A stretch of DNA of 64,000 nucleotides from Flavivirga abyssicola (GTDB lineage: Bacteria > Bacteroidota > Bacteroidia > Flavobacteriales > Flavobacteriaceae): NCBI RefSeq assembly GCF_030540775.2, contig NZ_CP141266.1, positions 3,769,001 to 3,833,000 on the forward strand, written 5' to 3'. The position numbers and the translations under genes were made by a program. Shown here in pieces: positions 20,031 to 29,668 of the stretch. The notes under the pieces were generated by a model. The model worked only from the letters and a program-made list of their open reading frames with translations. It was not told the origin of the DNA and did not search any database. Position 1 is the stretch's first letter; each line of letters starts with the position of its first letter.

Positions 20031-21452
20031 TTAACAATCAGACATATTTACTCCAACAGCTAAGCCACCTTCAGACGTTTCTTTGTATTTTGTGTGCATA
20101 TCTTTTGCTGTTTCCCACATGGTAGCAACCACTTTATCTAGAGGCACTTTAGCATTTTTGGGGTCAATGTCCAAAGCCATTTCAGCAGCATTTATAGCTT
20201 TAATAGCGCCCATAGCATTACGTTCGATACAGGGTATTTGAACCAATCCACCAATAGGGTCGCAGGTTAGGCCTAAATGATGTTCCATAGCAATTTCAGC
20301 AGCGATTAGTACTTGTTCTGGAGACCCTCCTAAAAGTTCACAAAGTGCACCGGAAGCCATGGCTGAAGATACGCCTATTTCTGCTTGGCACCCCCCCATG
20401 GCAGCACTAATTGTTGCACCTTTTTTAAAGATACTCCCTAATTCGCCTGCAACTAATAAAAATCGTTTTATGTCCTCAAAATTGGCATCGTGATTTTCAA
20501 TTACTAAATAATATAGTAAAACAGCGGGAATAACTCCAGCGCTTCCGTTTGTTGGAGCAGTAACAACCCTTCCTAGAGAGGCATTGACTTCGTTCACAGC
20601 CAGAGCAAAACAACTAACCCATTTTAATATTTGTCGAAATTTAACTTCGGTGTTTCTTATAGCATATACCCATTCAACAGGATTGGTATAGGCTGTTTGT
20701 CCTTTTAAATTCTGATGCATATCAAAAGCACGACGTCTTACATTTAATCCTCCAGGAAGATTCCCTTCTGTATGACAGCCAATATATATGCATTCAAGCA
20801 TGGTGTCCCAAATACGTTTTAACTCTAGGTCTATTTCTTCTTCCGAACGAATTGATTTTTCATTTTCTAAAACAACTTCAGAGATTGGTTTATCTAAAGT
20901 TTCACAAAACTTTAGAAGTTCTGTGCCTTTATCGATAGGATAAGGGAAAGAACATTTAATTTCAAAATTTTTCTTAGAGTTCTCAAGGGCTTCCTTAACT
21001 ACAAACCCGCCTCCTATAGAATAAAAAGTTGACTTTTTATTTTTTCCATTTATAGTAGCGGTAAAGGTTAATCCATTTGAATGAAACGGTAAAAATTCCC
21101 TATTAAAAATGATATCAGTTTCTATATTAAAAGCAATAGGTTTCTCATTATTAAAGTTTAATGTTTTTGTTTTTTTAATTTCAGAAATAATAGTAGCAAT
21201 GGTTTCTGTAGGAATAATTTCTGGATCAGAACCATTTAATCCAAGTATGACAGCGTAATCTGTTGCATGACCTTTTCCTGTTAATGATAAAGAACCATAA
21301 AGATTTATAGCTATTTTTTCGACCTCATCAAAATCATTAGCGTCTTTCAATTCTTTAATCCACCTTTCGGCTGCTCTCCAAGGCCCTAATGTATGCGAAC
21401 TTGATGGTCCGATACCAATTTTTAACATGTCAAAAACAGAAATACACTCCAT
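20031..21452 (-). CDS. sdaA: L-serine ammonia-lyase, single-chain iron-sulfur type
   Basis: Converts serine to pyruvate and ammonia. The 473-aa protein fuses the beta domain (N-terminal MECISVFDMLKIGIGPSSSHTLGPW) and the alpha domain (SAAMGGCQAEIGVSSAMA, EHHLGLTCDPIGGLVQIPCIERNA), whose cysteines bind the 4Fe-4S cluster. The length and order match E. coli SdaA. It stands alone, divergent from dnaK. Confidence 0.96.
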   Translation of the reverse strand: MECISVFDMLKIGIGPSSSHTLGPWRAAERWIKELKDANDFDEVEKIAINLYGSLSLTGKGHATDYAVILGLNGSDPEIIPTETIATIISEIKKTKTLNFNNEKPIAFNIETDIIFNREFLPFHSNGLTFTATINGKNKKSTFYSIGGGFVVKEALENSKKNFEIKCSFPYPIDKGTELLKFCETLDKPISEVVLENEKSIRSEEEIDLELKRIWDTMLECIYIGCHTEGNLPGGLNVRRRAFDMHQNLKGQTAYTNPVEWVYAIRNTEVKFRQILKWVSCFALAVNEVNASLGRVVTAPTNGSAGVIPAVLLYYLVIENHDANFEDIKRFLLVAGELGSIFKKGATISAAMGGCQAEIGVSSAMASGALCELLGGSPEQVLIAAEIAMEHHLGLTCDPIGGLVQIPCIERNAMGAIKAINAAEMALDIDPKNAKVPLDKVVATMWETAKDMHTKYKETSEGGLAVGVNMSDC

Positions 21453-21535
21453 ATAACTATATCGTTTTAGTGGAGCAAATATAGATTGTTTTATTACATA
21501 TTATAAATATTCTTTAAAATATATGTGTGATTGAA

Positions 21536-21575
21536 TGACAGCTTGTCAGTATTTTTCAAATGGCATAATGATTGA
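21536..21575 (+). promoter_or_regulatory. Candidate sigma-54-like promoter and palindrome upstream of dnaK
   Basis: TGACAGCTTGTCA (21536-21548) is an inverted repeat. It is followed by TGGCA-N6-TTGA at 21561-21575, which has the spacing of a sigma-54 -24/-12 promoter with one change in the -12 GC. Transcription would start about 43 nt before the dnaK ATG. There is no TAnnTTTG box in the expected place. Confidence 0.45.
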
Positions 21576-21629
21576 CTATTACAAATCGAGTTTAAAAAAC
21601 TATTGAACACAAATAAAGTATAAAATATT

Positions 21630-23534
21630 ATGAGTAAAATTATTGGAATCGATTTAGGAACAACCAACTCTTGCGTTTCTGTAATGGAAGGTAACGAACC
21701 AGTTGTTATCCCAAACGCAGAAGGTAAGCGTACTACACCGTCTGTAATTGCTTTTGTAGAAGGAGGCGAGATTAAAGTTGGTGATCCAGCAAAACGTCAG
21801 GCAGTAACAAATCCAACAAAAACAGTTTATTCTATTAAACGTTTTATGGGTAATAAATATTCTGAGTCTAAAAAAGAAGCAGAGCGTGTACCATATACAG
21901 TAGTAAAAGGAGATAATGATACACCTCGTGTAGATATTGATGGTCGTTTATATACACCACAAGAATTATCTGCTATGATTCTTCAAAAAATGAAGAAAAC
22001 TGCTGAAGATTATTTAGGAACAGATGTAAGTGAAGCTGTAATTACTGTACCAGCTTATTTTAATGATTCGCAACGTCAGGCTACTAAAGAAGCAGGAGAG
22101 ATTGCAGGTTTAAAAGTTCGTAGAATTATTAACGAACCTACTGCAGCAGCTTTAGCTTATGGTTTAGATAAAAAAGGACAAGACCAAAAAATAGTTGTTT
22201 TTGATTTTGGAGGAGGAACACATGATGTATCTATCTTAGAATTAGGAGATGGTGTATTTGAAGTACTTTCTACAGATGGAGATACACATTTAGGTGGTGA
22301 TGATGTAGATGAGAAAATCATCAACTGGTTGGCAGATGAGTTTAATGCTGAAGAAAATATGGATTTACGTAAAGATCCAATGTCTTTACAACGTTTAAAA
22401 GAAGCTGCTGAAAAAGCGAAGATTGAATTATCTTCTTCTGCACAAACAGAAGTTAACTTACCATATATTACGGCTACTGCTAGTGGACCAAAACACTTAG
22501 TACGTACATTAACACGTTCTAAATTTGAGCAATTAATTGACGATTTAGTAAAGCGTACTATAGATCCTTGTGAATCTGCTTTAAAAGCTGCAGGGTTATC
22601 AAAAAGTGATATTGATGAAGTTATTTTAGTAGGTGGTTCTACACGAATCCCTGCTGTGCAAGAAGCTGTTGAGAAATTCTTTGGAAAAGCGCCAAGTAAA
22701 GGTGTAAATCCAGATGAAGTAGTATCATTAGGAGCAGGTATTCAAGGTGGTGTATTAACTGGAGATGTAAAAGATGTATTGCTTTTAGATGTAACACCGT
22801 TATCTCTTGGTATTGAAACTATGGGGAATGTATTTACTAAACTTATTGAAGCGAATACAACAATACCAACTAAGAAGTCTCAAGTATTCTCTACGGCAGC
22901 AGATAATCAACCATCAGTTGAAATCCATGTATTGCAAGGAGAGCGAGCTATGGCTGCAGATAATAAAACAATTGGACGTTTCCATTTAGATGGTATTCCA
23001 CCAGCAAGACGTGGTACGCCACAAATTGAAGTAACGTTTGATATTGATGCTAACGGTATCATTAAAGTATCAGCAACAGATAAAGCAACTAATAAAACAC
23101 AAGATATTCGTATTGAAGCTTCTTCAGGTTTAACAGAAGAAGAAATCGAAAAGATGAAAGCTGATGCTGAAGCTAATGCTGAGGCAGATGCAAAAGCAGC
23201 TGAGAGTGCTCAGAAATTAAACGAAGCAGATTCTATGATTTTCCAAACGGAAAAACAATTAGAAGAGTTTGGTGATAAATTATCAGACGATAAAAAGAAA
23301 CCTATAGAAGACGCTTTAGAAGAATTGAAAAAAGCTTACGAAACTAAAGATTTAGAGGTTATTACACCTGCTTTAGATAAGATAAACGAAGCTTGGAAAG
23401 TTGCTTCAGAAGAAATGTACAAAGCGCAAGCTCAAGCTCAAGGAGGTGCACCAGGACCAGATGCTGGAAATGCAGAACCTCAAGGAGAAGAAGGTAGTGA
23501 CGTAGAAGACGTAGACTTTGAAGAAGTCAAATAA
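21630..23534 (+). CDS. dnaK: Chaperone DnaK (Hsp70)
   Basis: ATP-dependent protein-folding chaperone. The 634-aa protein has the ATPase signatures [28 protein letters not shown] and [14 protein letters not shown], the interdomain linker [16 protein letters not shown], and the acidic C-terminus [19 protein letters not shown] replaces the more usual GGGTFD. There is no grpE or dnaJ neighbour, so it is a standalone gene with its own promoter and terminator. Confidence 0.98.
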   Translation: MSKIIGIDLGTTNSCVSVMEGNEPVVIPNAEGKRTTPSVIAFVEGGEIKVGDPAKRQAVTNPTKTVYSIKRFMGNKYSESKKEAERVPYTVVKGDNDTPRVDIDGRLYTPQELSAMILQKMKKTAEDYLGTDVSEAVITVPAYFNDSQRQATKEAGEIAGLKVRRIINEPTAAALAYGLDKKGQDQKIVVFDFGGGTHDVSILELGDGVFEVLSTDGDTHLGGDDVDEKIINWLADEFNAEENMDLRKDPMSLQRLKEAAEKAKIELSSSAQTEVNLPYITATASGPKHLVRTLTRSKFEQLIDDLVKRTIDPCESALKAAGLSKSDIDEVILVGGSTRIPAVQEAVEKFFGKAPSKGVNPDEVVSLGAGIQGGVLTGDVKDVLLLDVTPLSLGIETMGNVFTKLIEANTTIPTKKSQVFSTAADNQPSVEIHVLQGERAMAADNKTIGRFHLDGIPPARRGTPQIEVTFDIDANGIIKVSATDKATNKTQDIRIEASSGLTEEEIEKMKADAEANAEADAKAAESAQKLNEADSMIFQTEKQLEEFGDKLSDDKKKPIEDALEELKKAYETKDLEVITPALDKINEAWKVASEEMYKAQAQAQGGAPGPDAGNAEPQGEEGSDVEDVDFEEVK

Positions 23535-23572
23535 AAATAGAAAACCAATTTTGTTTAACAAAATTGTATGAG

Positions 23573-23604
23573 TCATTTATCCTGAGCGGAGTCGAAGGAT
23601 CTTA
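23573..23604. repeat. Intergenic stem-loop repeat (CCTGAGCGGAGTCGAAGG type)
   Basis: The sequence ATCCTGAGCGGAGTCGAAGGAT at its core is a widespread short palindromic repeat of Bacteroidota intergenic regions, with ATCCT / AGGAT arms. It lies between dnaK and its terminator, just after another small hairpin (CAATTTTG / CAAAATTG at 23547-23567). Confidence 0.65.
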
Positions 23605-23619
23605 ATATAGATTAAAGCA

Positions 23620-23651
23620 AAAAACGCAATCATTTTGGTTGCGTTTTTTTG
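23620..23651 (+). terminator. dnaK terminator
   Basis: AAAAACGCAA and its complement flank a loop of about nine bases and run into a T-tract. Near-identical stems end the next two genes (24772-24804 and 26134-26164). Confidence 0.85.
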
Positions 23652-23723
23652 TTTTAAAAAGGTTATTATTTTGTAGCTAAAATATTATATATTTGACAAG
23701 TTAAAACTTATAAAGTTTAAAAT

Positions 23724-24746
23724 ATGAAAAAAATAAATTTTCTATTTGTTATGATATTATTAGTAGCATGTAGTAATTCTGAAGAACAAGTTATTTTAAA
23801 TAATTCTAAAGAATCAAAAAACTTAATTTTATTTGGAAATGAAAGAAGTATTTCTAAGTTAATAAAAAACAAAGGATTTGATTTTTTAATTAATGAAGCT
23901 TTATTTCATGAAAATGATATAAATGAAGAATTAATCATTGGATGTGAATTTGAAAAAAATAAACTTGAAGTTAAATTTAAAAATAACGAGTTTGATATAA
24001 TCAGCAAAAAAAAATCGAATATATATGCACGTACTTTTAATACATCCGTGGGTGATGAGTATATATCATCAGGAAATAATGATACTTCAGCTATAACAAG
24101 AATACAGTTGGCTAATTATTGTCATGAAGTAATATACATACCTTTTCCTGTAATAGTTCCAGTTGTAACACCAATTGTAGAAAAGGTATATATAAATATT
24201 TATTTTGATAATGTAACTACACAGAATATTTGGGGGCCAGCTTATAGTGAAGCAATAGATGAATGGAATGCAGTGCTTAACGATAACACTGTTAATACCT
24301 ATTTAGATGGTTCTCCTCAAATTTATTTTAGAATAGCTCCAGAAAATAATTTAGATTATGGTAATATTGAAGTTCTTAGAGTTACCTCCAGCGAATTAGT
24401 TAGTTCAAATTCTTTTGCTGAAGCAAGATTAGGACGATATAGAGAGGTTGTTAGCGGTTCAGGAATTTTTAAACATACTATTGGCAAGACTATGTGGGTC
24501 AATAAAGATAAAGAAGGAACTTTGTCTCTTGACCAAAAGAAAAATGTTTTACTTCATGAATTAGGGCACTCTGTTGGTTTTTATCATACAAGTACACAGG
24601 CATCCAATATTGAAGGAACTTCTCAGTCATCACCTTCTATATTTAATATGAGAGATGGAATTTTTAGAGATCAAGATTTAATAGCTATAGATAGAATATT
24701 TAATGTTCCAATTGAATTTGTTGAAGTACAAGGAGGATGTGATTAA
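23724..24746 (+). CDS. Lipoprotein zinc metallopeptidase (M57-like, HELGH)
   Basis: A 340-aa protein with a lipoprotein signal (FLFVMILLVACSNS, lipobox Cys16), a variable N-terminal part, and the extended zinc motif HELGHSVGFYH (about residues 278-288). That motif is of the metzincin / Peptidase_M57 kind and is followed by a Met further on (FNMRDG). It is probably a surface- or periplasm-anchored protease; the substrate is unknown. It stands alone between two similar terminators. Confidence 0.75.
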   Translation: MKKINFLFVMILLVACSNSEEQVILNNSKESKNLILFGNERSISKLIKNKGFDFLINEALFHENDINEELIIGCEFEKNKLEVKFKNNEFDIISKKKSNIYARTFNTSVGDEYISSGNNDTSAITRIQLANYCHEVIYIPFPVIVPVVTPIVEKVYINIYFDNVTTQNIWGPAYSEAIDEWNAVLNDNTVNTYLDGSPQIYFRIAPENNLDYGNIEVLRVTSSELVSSNSFAEARLGRYREVVSGSGIFKHTIGKTMWVNKDKEGTLSLDQKKNVLLHELGHSVGFYHTSTQASNIEGTSQSSPSIFNMRDGIFRDQDLIAIDRIFNVPIEFVEVQGGCD

Positions 24747-24771
24747 TTATTATAACTTAGATTAAGAATAC

Positions 24772-24804
24772 AAAAAAACGCAATCTCTTTGGTTGCGTTT
24801 TTTT
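24772..24804 (+). terminator. Metallopeptidase gene terminator
   Basis: AAAAAAACGCAA (24772-24783) pairs with TTGCGTTTTTTT (24793-24804) around a 9-nt loop, a classic intrinsic terminator. Confidence 0.9.
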
Positions 24805-24881
24805 ATTTTTAAGAAGGTAGGAATTTTTTTAAATAGATTGTTATATAGTAAATACCAAATCTATAATACCAAATTAATCTT

Positions 24882-26096
24882 ATGAAAAACCTAATACAAT
24901 TATTTTTAGCATGCTTTTGTTTAATTTTTAGCAGCAAGACTTTTGCGCAACAAGAAAAAACAATGTTTATCTTTGGGCATAGCCTTATAGTACATGACCC
25001 TCCAACAATTCCAACCCCAAGCAATGAGACTACAGTACCACATTGGCTACATTTTCTTGCAGAAGATGCTAATAATTCAGTTAAAATTAGTGGAGAATAT
25101 GGGTTCTTACCTAATCATGAAAATCGTACTGTAAATTCTACTGTATGGGCACAATGGAATTTTGACCATGTTACTCAAGCATGGGACTCTGATAATGAAA
25201 ACTTTTCAGAAATAGACTTTGATGCAGTTCTCCTCACAGCAGCTAATTTTGTACAGTATAAACCTTCAAACGAAAATTATGATGGACCCAATAGCCATAC
25301 AAGCCCTTTGGCTTCTACTTTAACAATTCTAGATTGGGTAAATAATCAAAAACCAAACGCGGTACAATATATTTATGAAAACTGGCCAAATATGAACGGC
25401 TTAATACTTACAGAGGACGGAGAGTTTCCTCCTAGTGAAGCAGAATTTGCCAAATACCATGAAGTAACTTTAGGTAGCTTTCACGATTGGTGGATAGATT
25501 ATCACGATTTTGTTCAAACAGCAAGACCAAGTGAAAATGTTAGAATGATTCCAGTAGGTCCAATTATAAGTAAAATATTAACCCAAACACCTTTGAGCGA
25601 TATTCCTGTTGAAACATTGTATGAGGATAAAGCCCCGCATGGTAGACCAACCATTTACTTTTTAGCATCTTTAATTACTTATATGGCAATATATGAAGAA
25701 AAGGCACCTGCTAGTTATGTTGTACCAAATACAGTTAGTAGTTTAGTTAGTAATAATTACCAAAGCACTGTTGATTTTATTTGGGATGAGTTATTAGCAT
25801 TTAATGATAGTACAGGGAAGAGTCGCGTTTTTGCTAATAGCGTATTGAGTGTAGCATCTAATAATTATCAAGAAGATATTTCAGTTTACCCAAACCCTTC
25901 AAAAGATTTTATTAATATTAAAAGTGATAAAGAAAACTATGAAACATATTTATTTGATATTAAGGGTGTTAAGCTAAATGTAAAAGAAGATAAAATAAAT
26001 CACACCATGGATATTTCAAATTTAACAAATGGTATTTACTTTTTAAGAATAAACCATGGTAAAAATTATATAACTAAACAGATAGTAAAGCACTAG
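24882..26096 (+). CDS. Secreted SGNH-like hydrolase with type IX sorting domain
   Basis: 404 aa with a signal peptide (ending KTFAQ). A GDSL-like first block follows (FIFGHSLIVHD, residues about 30-38), and a possible catalytic Asp/His pair lies in LYEDKAPHGRPT. The C-terminal T9SS sorting domain shows YPNPSKDFINI, LFDIKGVKL, NLTNGIYFLRI and a KQIVKH end, so the protein should be exported and attached or released by the type IX system. The SGNH assignment is by motif only, and the substrate is unknown. Confidence 0.75.
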   Translation: MKNLIQLFLACFCLIFSSKTFAQQEKTMFIFGHSLIVHDPPTIPTPSNETTVPHWLHFLAEDANNSVKISGEYGFLPNHENRTVNSTVWAQWNFDHVTQAWDSDNENFSEIDFDAVLLTAANFVQYKPSNENYDGPNSHTSPLASTLTILDWVNNQKPNAVQYIYENWPNMNGLILTEDGEFPPSEAEFAKYHEVTLGSFHDWWIDYHDFVQTARPSENVRMIPVGPIISKILTQTPLSDIPVETLYEDKAPHGRPTIYFLASLITYMAIYEEKAPASYVVPNTVSSLVSNNYQSTVDFIWDELLAFNDSTGKSRVFANSVLSVASNNYQEDISVYPNPSKDFINIKSDKENYETYLFDIKGVKLNVKEDKINHTMDISNLTNGIYFLRINHGKNYITKQIVKH

Positions 26097-26133
26097 ATAG
26101 ATGTTATAATTAATCCTAAAATCTTATTAATTT

Positions 26134-26164
26134 AAAACGCAGTCAGAAATGATTGCGTTTTTTT
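26134..26164 (+). terminator. Terminator after T9SS protein gene
   Basis: AAAACGCAGTC and GATTGCGTTTT form an 11-bp stem with one G-U pair and a 6-nt loop, followed by T residues. Confidence 0.85.
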
Positions 26165-26265
26165 ATATAAATGCATTTAATTTCATCATCAATACACAAG
26201 CGTTCAAGTGTATAGTTTTTTTATCCTTATAAAAGGAATACTTTTGACACAAACTTTATCAAAAT

Positions 26266-27495
26266 ATGTCTTTTTCACCACAAATAAAATCAAATTATAA
26301 ACCCAAAAATTTAGCAGTAAAGCTTAATGTAAAAGGCGAACAATTTGTAGTTCAAGGGCATCCTTGGGTGTTTTCAAACAATATTTCTAAAATAAATACT
26401 ACTGCGAGGTCTGGAGATTTAGCTATTATATTTGGTAAAAATAAGAACCGTGTTATTGGTTTAGGTCTTTACGATGCTAATTCCCCGATACGTATTAAAA
26501 TGTTGCATCATGGTACTAAAAAAGTAACTATTGATGATCGGTATTTTGAAAAGCAAATTCAAGAAGCCTATTTTAAAAGATTAGATTTATTAAAAACGAA
26601 TACTAATAGCTATCGATTATTATTTGGAGAAAATGATGGTTTTCCTGGGTTAATAGCCGATGTCTATGCGACTGTTTTAGTCGTGAAAATTTATTCTGAA
26701 ATCTGGCTACCTTATTTAGAGACTATCATTCCAATTTTACAGGAAGTAAGTCATTCAGAAACAGTTGTAATACGTTTAAGTAGGGCTTTAGAGCAATCTA
26801 AATCGCATAAAATAAAAAATGGTGGTGTTGTTTATGGAACGTTAGAAAATGATGTTGTAGAATTTGTAGAACACGATGTAAAATTTTCTGCAAATGTGAT
26901 TAAAGGGCATAAAACAGGTTATTTTTTAGATCATAGAGCAAATAGAAAACAAGTGGGAGCGTGGAGTAAAGATAAAACTGTTTTAGATGTGTTTTCATAT
27001 GCAGGAGGGTTTTCAGTACATGCGTTATATAACGGCGCTAAAGAAGTAACAAGTTTAGATATTAGTAAACAGGCTTTAGAAATAGCTGTTCAAAATGGCA
27101 AATTGAATACTTATAAAGGAACTCATAAAACTATAGCAGGAGATGCCTTTGATGAGCTTAAAAAACTAATTAAAAATAATATGTCCTTTGATGTTGTTGT
27201 TATAGATCCTCCTAGTTTTGCAAAACAAGCTTCAGAAATTGATTTAGCAAAAAAGAAATATGCCCAATTAGCAGAATTAGGAGAAAAGCTAACTTCAAAA
27301 AATGGGTTATTGGTTTTAGCTTCTTGCTCGTCAAGAGTTGTTTCTCAAACCTTTTTCGATATAAACAGTCAGGTGCTGTCATCAAGTGATCGGCCCTATA
27401 AAGTCATTTTAAAAACAGGTCATGATACCGACCATCCTATTAGCTTCCTAGAAGGGGCTTATTTAAAATGTGGGTATTATAGATTTTTAAATTAG
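26266..27495 (+). CDS. RlmI-like class I SAM-dependent 23S rRNA methyltransferase
   Basis: A 409-aa protein with an N-terminal PUA domain (LAVKLNVKGEQFVVQGHPWVFSNNI...), a central RlmI-type insert, and a C-terminal Rossmann methyltransferase (TVLDVFSYAGGFSVHA SAM site; VVIDPPSFA catalytic loop). E. coli RlmI makes m5C in 23S rRNA; the same reaction is likely but not certain here. A TACTTTTG -7 box at 26239-26246 lies 19 bp before the ATG. Confidence 0.9.
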   Translation: MSFSPQIKSNYKPKNLAVKLNVKGEQFVVQGHPWVFSNNISKINTTARSGDLAIIFGKNKNRVIGLGLYDANSPIRIKMLHHGTKKVTIDDRYFEKQIQEAYFKRLDLLKTNTNSYRLLFGENDGFPGLIADVYATVLVVKIYSEIWLPYLETIIPILQEVSHSETVVIRLSRALEQSKSHKIKNGGVVYGTLENDVVEFVEHDVKFSANVIKGHKTGYFLDHRANRKQVGAWSKDKTVLDVFSYAGGFSVHALYNGAKEVTSLDISKQALEIAVQNGKLNTYKGTHKTIAGDAFDELKKLIKNNMSFDVVVIDPPSFAKQASEIDLAKKKYAQLAELGEKLTSKNGLLVLASCSSRVVSQTFFDINSQVLSSSDRPYKVILKTGHDTDHPISFLEGAYLKCGYYRFLN

Positions 27496-27514
27496 CCCCT
27501 AAAAGGAACAAACT

Positions 27515-28015
27515 TTAAAGAAAAATTCCTTTCTCGTCGGTTTTTATCATAATAGTCTTATCGTCATTTTTTATTTTGACTTTATATTCTTGGGTTAAAG
27601 AATCTTTATTATAATGATATTTGATCAGGTAAGTATCTTCAATGATTCCCCAATTAGGAAAGCGTTTGGAAATAGATTGCATAACAGCTAATGGCAATTT
27701 TACATTTTTATATTTTTCATTAGTTCTTATTATTTTTCCAGTTTTATCATATGCAGCAATTATTCTTCCTTCTGGGAGATAAAAAGATATTTCATAAATA
27801 TCATCTATTTTATCATAAAGTTTAGAGAGTTCCTTATGGTTATAACTTAGAATTTCATTTTCTAATTTTTTAACGCGCTTAGGAGTATGATCTAAATCCG
27901 TTACATCAGAATACTTGTAATTAACAGAAATTACTGTGTTTGGTAATTCAATTGTTTGTGAATTGATTTGGGTGGTTACTCCAAAAATAAATAAACCAAT
28001 TAGTATTTTTTTCAT
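27515..28015 (-). CDS. Secreted protein of unknown function (PepSY-like fold suspected)
   Basis: 166 aa with a signal peptide (MKKILIGLFIFGVTTQINSQ). The alternating pattern (IYEISFYLPEGRIIAAYDKTGKII, PNWGIIEDTYLIKYHYNKDSLTQEYKVKI) resembles the putative beta-lactamase-inhibitor-like / PepSY-like periplasmic proteins common in flavobacteria. The assignment is by pattern only. Its upstream region carries a copy of the TATGCATGCATA operator. Confidence 0.65.
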   Translation of the reverse strand: MKKILIGLFIFGVTTQINSQTIELPNTVISVNYKYSDVTDLDHTPKRVKKLENEILSYNHKELSKLYDKIDDIYEISFYLPEGRIIAAYDKTGKIIRTNEKYKNVKLPLAVMQSISKRFPNWGIIEDTYLIKYHYNKDSLTQEYKVKIKNDDKTIMIKTDEKGIFL

Positions 28016-28050
28016 GGCTAATGATATTAAATTAAATACAGTTAAAATTA

Positions 28051-28067
28051 ACTATGCATGCATAATA
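28051..28067 (-). promoter_or_regulatory. Operator-like site upstream of the secreted protein gene
   Basis: ACTATGCATGCATAATA differs by one base from the operator at 42591-42607. Read leftward it precedes the gene starting at 28015 and is followed by TTAATTTTA, similar to a -7 region. Confidence 0.5.
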
Positions 28068-28150
28068 AAAATATGATAAAAGTCATACTATCAAATATTT
28101 AATCATTATTGTCTTTAATTTTTTTATAACTATTTGAATTTAGTTATTAC

Positions 28151-28188
28151 AGCATAAATATATTATGCATGCATAATATATTTATGCT
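28151..28188. promoter_or_regulatory. 38-bp perfect palindrome, operator of the flavin oxidoreductase gene
   Basis: The two 19-bp halves are exact reverse complements; the left half is AGCATAAATATATTATGCA. The core is TATTATGCATGCATAATA. The -7 box TATATTTG at 28189-28196 follows immediately, and the gene starts at 28219, so a protein bound here would sit across the -33 region. Confidence 0.7.
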
Positions 28189-28218
28189 TATATTTGTATA
28201 GATTAATTTTAAATATCT

Positions 28219-29166
28219 ATGCAAACTAAATTAACAGAACTTCTTAATATAAAACATCCTATAATACAGGCTCCCATGTTTTTAGTGTCTAATGTGGCTA
28301 TGGTAAAAGAAGCAATGAAAGGTGGGATTGCTGGTTGTATACCTGCATTAAATTACAGAACACTAGAAGAATTACGAACAGCTATAAAAGCGTTGAAGGC
28401 TAACAGGGTAGAAGGTGGATCTTTTGGGTTTAACTTAATAGTTAACAAATCTAACGTAAAGTATAAGGGGCAATTAGAGGTGCTTTGTGAAGAGGGCTGT
28501 GATTTCATTATTACATCTTTGGGAAGCCCAGAGGAAACAATTAAGCAAGCACATAAAGTAGGAATTAAAGTGTTTTGTGATGTAGTTGATTTAAAATTTG
28601 CAAAAAAAGTAGAGGAACTTGGTGCTGATGCTATTATAGCTGTAAATAATAAAGCTGGAGGCCATCGAGGGGATAAATCACCAGAAGATTTAATTAAAGA
28701 GTTAAGTTCTAATTGTCGTATTCCTATAATTTCAGCTGGTGGTGTTGGTATTAAAGCAGATATTGATAATATGTTAAGTTATGGAGCTGCAGGAGTATCT
28801 GTAGGGAGTCCTTTTATAGCTTCTATAGAGGCCAGTGTTACCGATGAATATAAACAAGCCTGTGTTGAGTATGGTGCAAATGATATCGTTATGACCGAAC
28901 GTATTTCAGGAACTCCATGTACAGTAATAAATACACCTTATGTTAAAAAAATTGGAACTAAACAAACCTGGTTAGAATCAGTTTTAAATAAAAACAAAAA
29001 GCTTAAAAAATGGGTGAAAATGATTCGTTTTTCAATTGGTATGAATGCTACTAAAAATGCAGCAACTAAAGCAACTTATAAAACTGTTTGGGTTGCCGGT
29101 CCAAGTATTGAATATACTAAAGAAATCCTACCAACTAAAGAAATTATTAAGCGTTTAGTTAATTAA
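28219..29166 (+). CDS. Nitronate monooxygenase / FMN-dependent oxidoreductase
   Basis: A 315-aa TIM-barrel flavoprotein of the NMO/2-nitropropane dioxygenase family: HPIIQAPMFLVSNVAMV at the N-terminus, NNKAGGHRG (catalytic-His region), IPIISAGGVG and GVSVGSPFIAS (FMN phosphate binding). It oxidises alkyl nitronates or related substrates. It is preceded by a 38-bp palindrome and a -7 box, and its 3' end overlaps the converging small membrane protein by 8 bp. Confidence 0.88.
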   Translation: MQTKLTELLNIKHPIIQAPMFLVSNVAMVKEAMKGGIAGCIPALNYRTLEELRTAIKALKANRVEGGSFGFNLIVNKSNVKYKGQLEVLCEEGCDFIITSLGSPEETIKQAHKVGIKVFCDVVDLKFAKKVEELGADAIIAVNNKAGGHRGDKSPEDLIKELSSNCRIPIISAGGVGIKADIDNMLSYGAAGVSVGSPFIASIEASVTDEYKQACVEYGANDIVMTERISGTPCTVINTPYVKKIGTKQTWLESVLNKNKKLKKWVKMIRFSIGMNATKNAATKATYKTVWVAGPSIEYTKEILPTKEIIKRLVN

Positions 29167-29515
29167 CTAAGGCGATTTTGGCTTTTCTTTTATTCTTATT
29201 TTTTCCAACAAATAAGCTCAGTGTAGTACTAACTGTTAAACCTCCTATGGTTGTAGCAATAGCCTCACCAGTATCGAACCTTTCATTTTGTATCCCTCCA
29301 TCGTAAACTTCTTTAGCTAAACCTGCTAATGCAGAAGCTCCTAAGCTATACCAAAAAGCTTTTTTCTTATTTTTTGTAGTCGTGTAAACTAAAGTATAGG
29401 TGGTTGCCGATATTAGTGCACCCGCACCTAGATGTAACTTGTCGTCTCCCGAAATAAATTGTGCACTGCATAGTCCTGTAAAGCTAAAGGTTAAAATAAT
29501 AGCTAGAGTTTTCAT
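29159..29515 (-). CDS. YfiM/DUF2279-like small envelope protein
   Basis: 118 aa with a signal peptide (ending GLCSAQ), then DDKLHLGAGALISATTYTLV, GASALAGLAKEVYDG and a second hydrophobic stretch, and a basic tail. The DKxxH...G and AKEvYD elements are those of the YfiM/DUF2279 family. Function is unknown. Confidence 0.7.
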   Translation of the reverse strand: MKTLAIILTFSFTGLCSAQFISGDDKLHLGAGALISATTYTLVYTTTKNKKKAFWYSLGASALAGLAKEVYDGGIQNERFDTGEAIATTIGGLTVSTTLSLFVGKNKNKRKAKIALVN

Positions 29516-29668
29516 TAAATTATTGGTATTTAGTTTGTTGATTGTAATTTTATATAATATTTACTATAGAATTAATAAATACTTGTTGAAATACAGTTTT
29601 ATTTGGTTACAGGTCATTTTTATCGCCATATTAGTTATTTTTGGCAAGCGTATTCTAACCTTATTATC

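Noticed and set aside
19819-20037. 72-codon open frame on the minus strand between the NTF2-like gene and sdaA
   Set aside because: It covers an intergenic stretch with CGCAAAG-type repeats, overlaps the end of sdaA, and has no family-like features or promoter.
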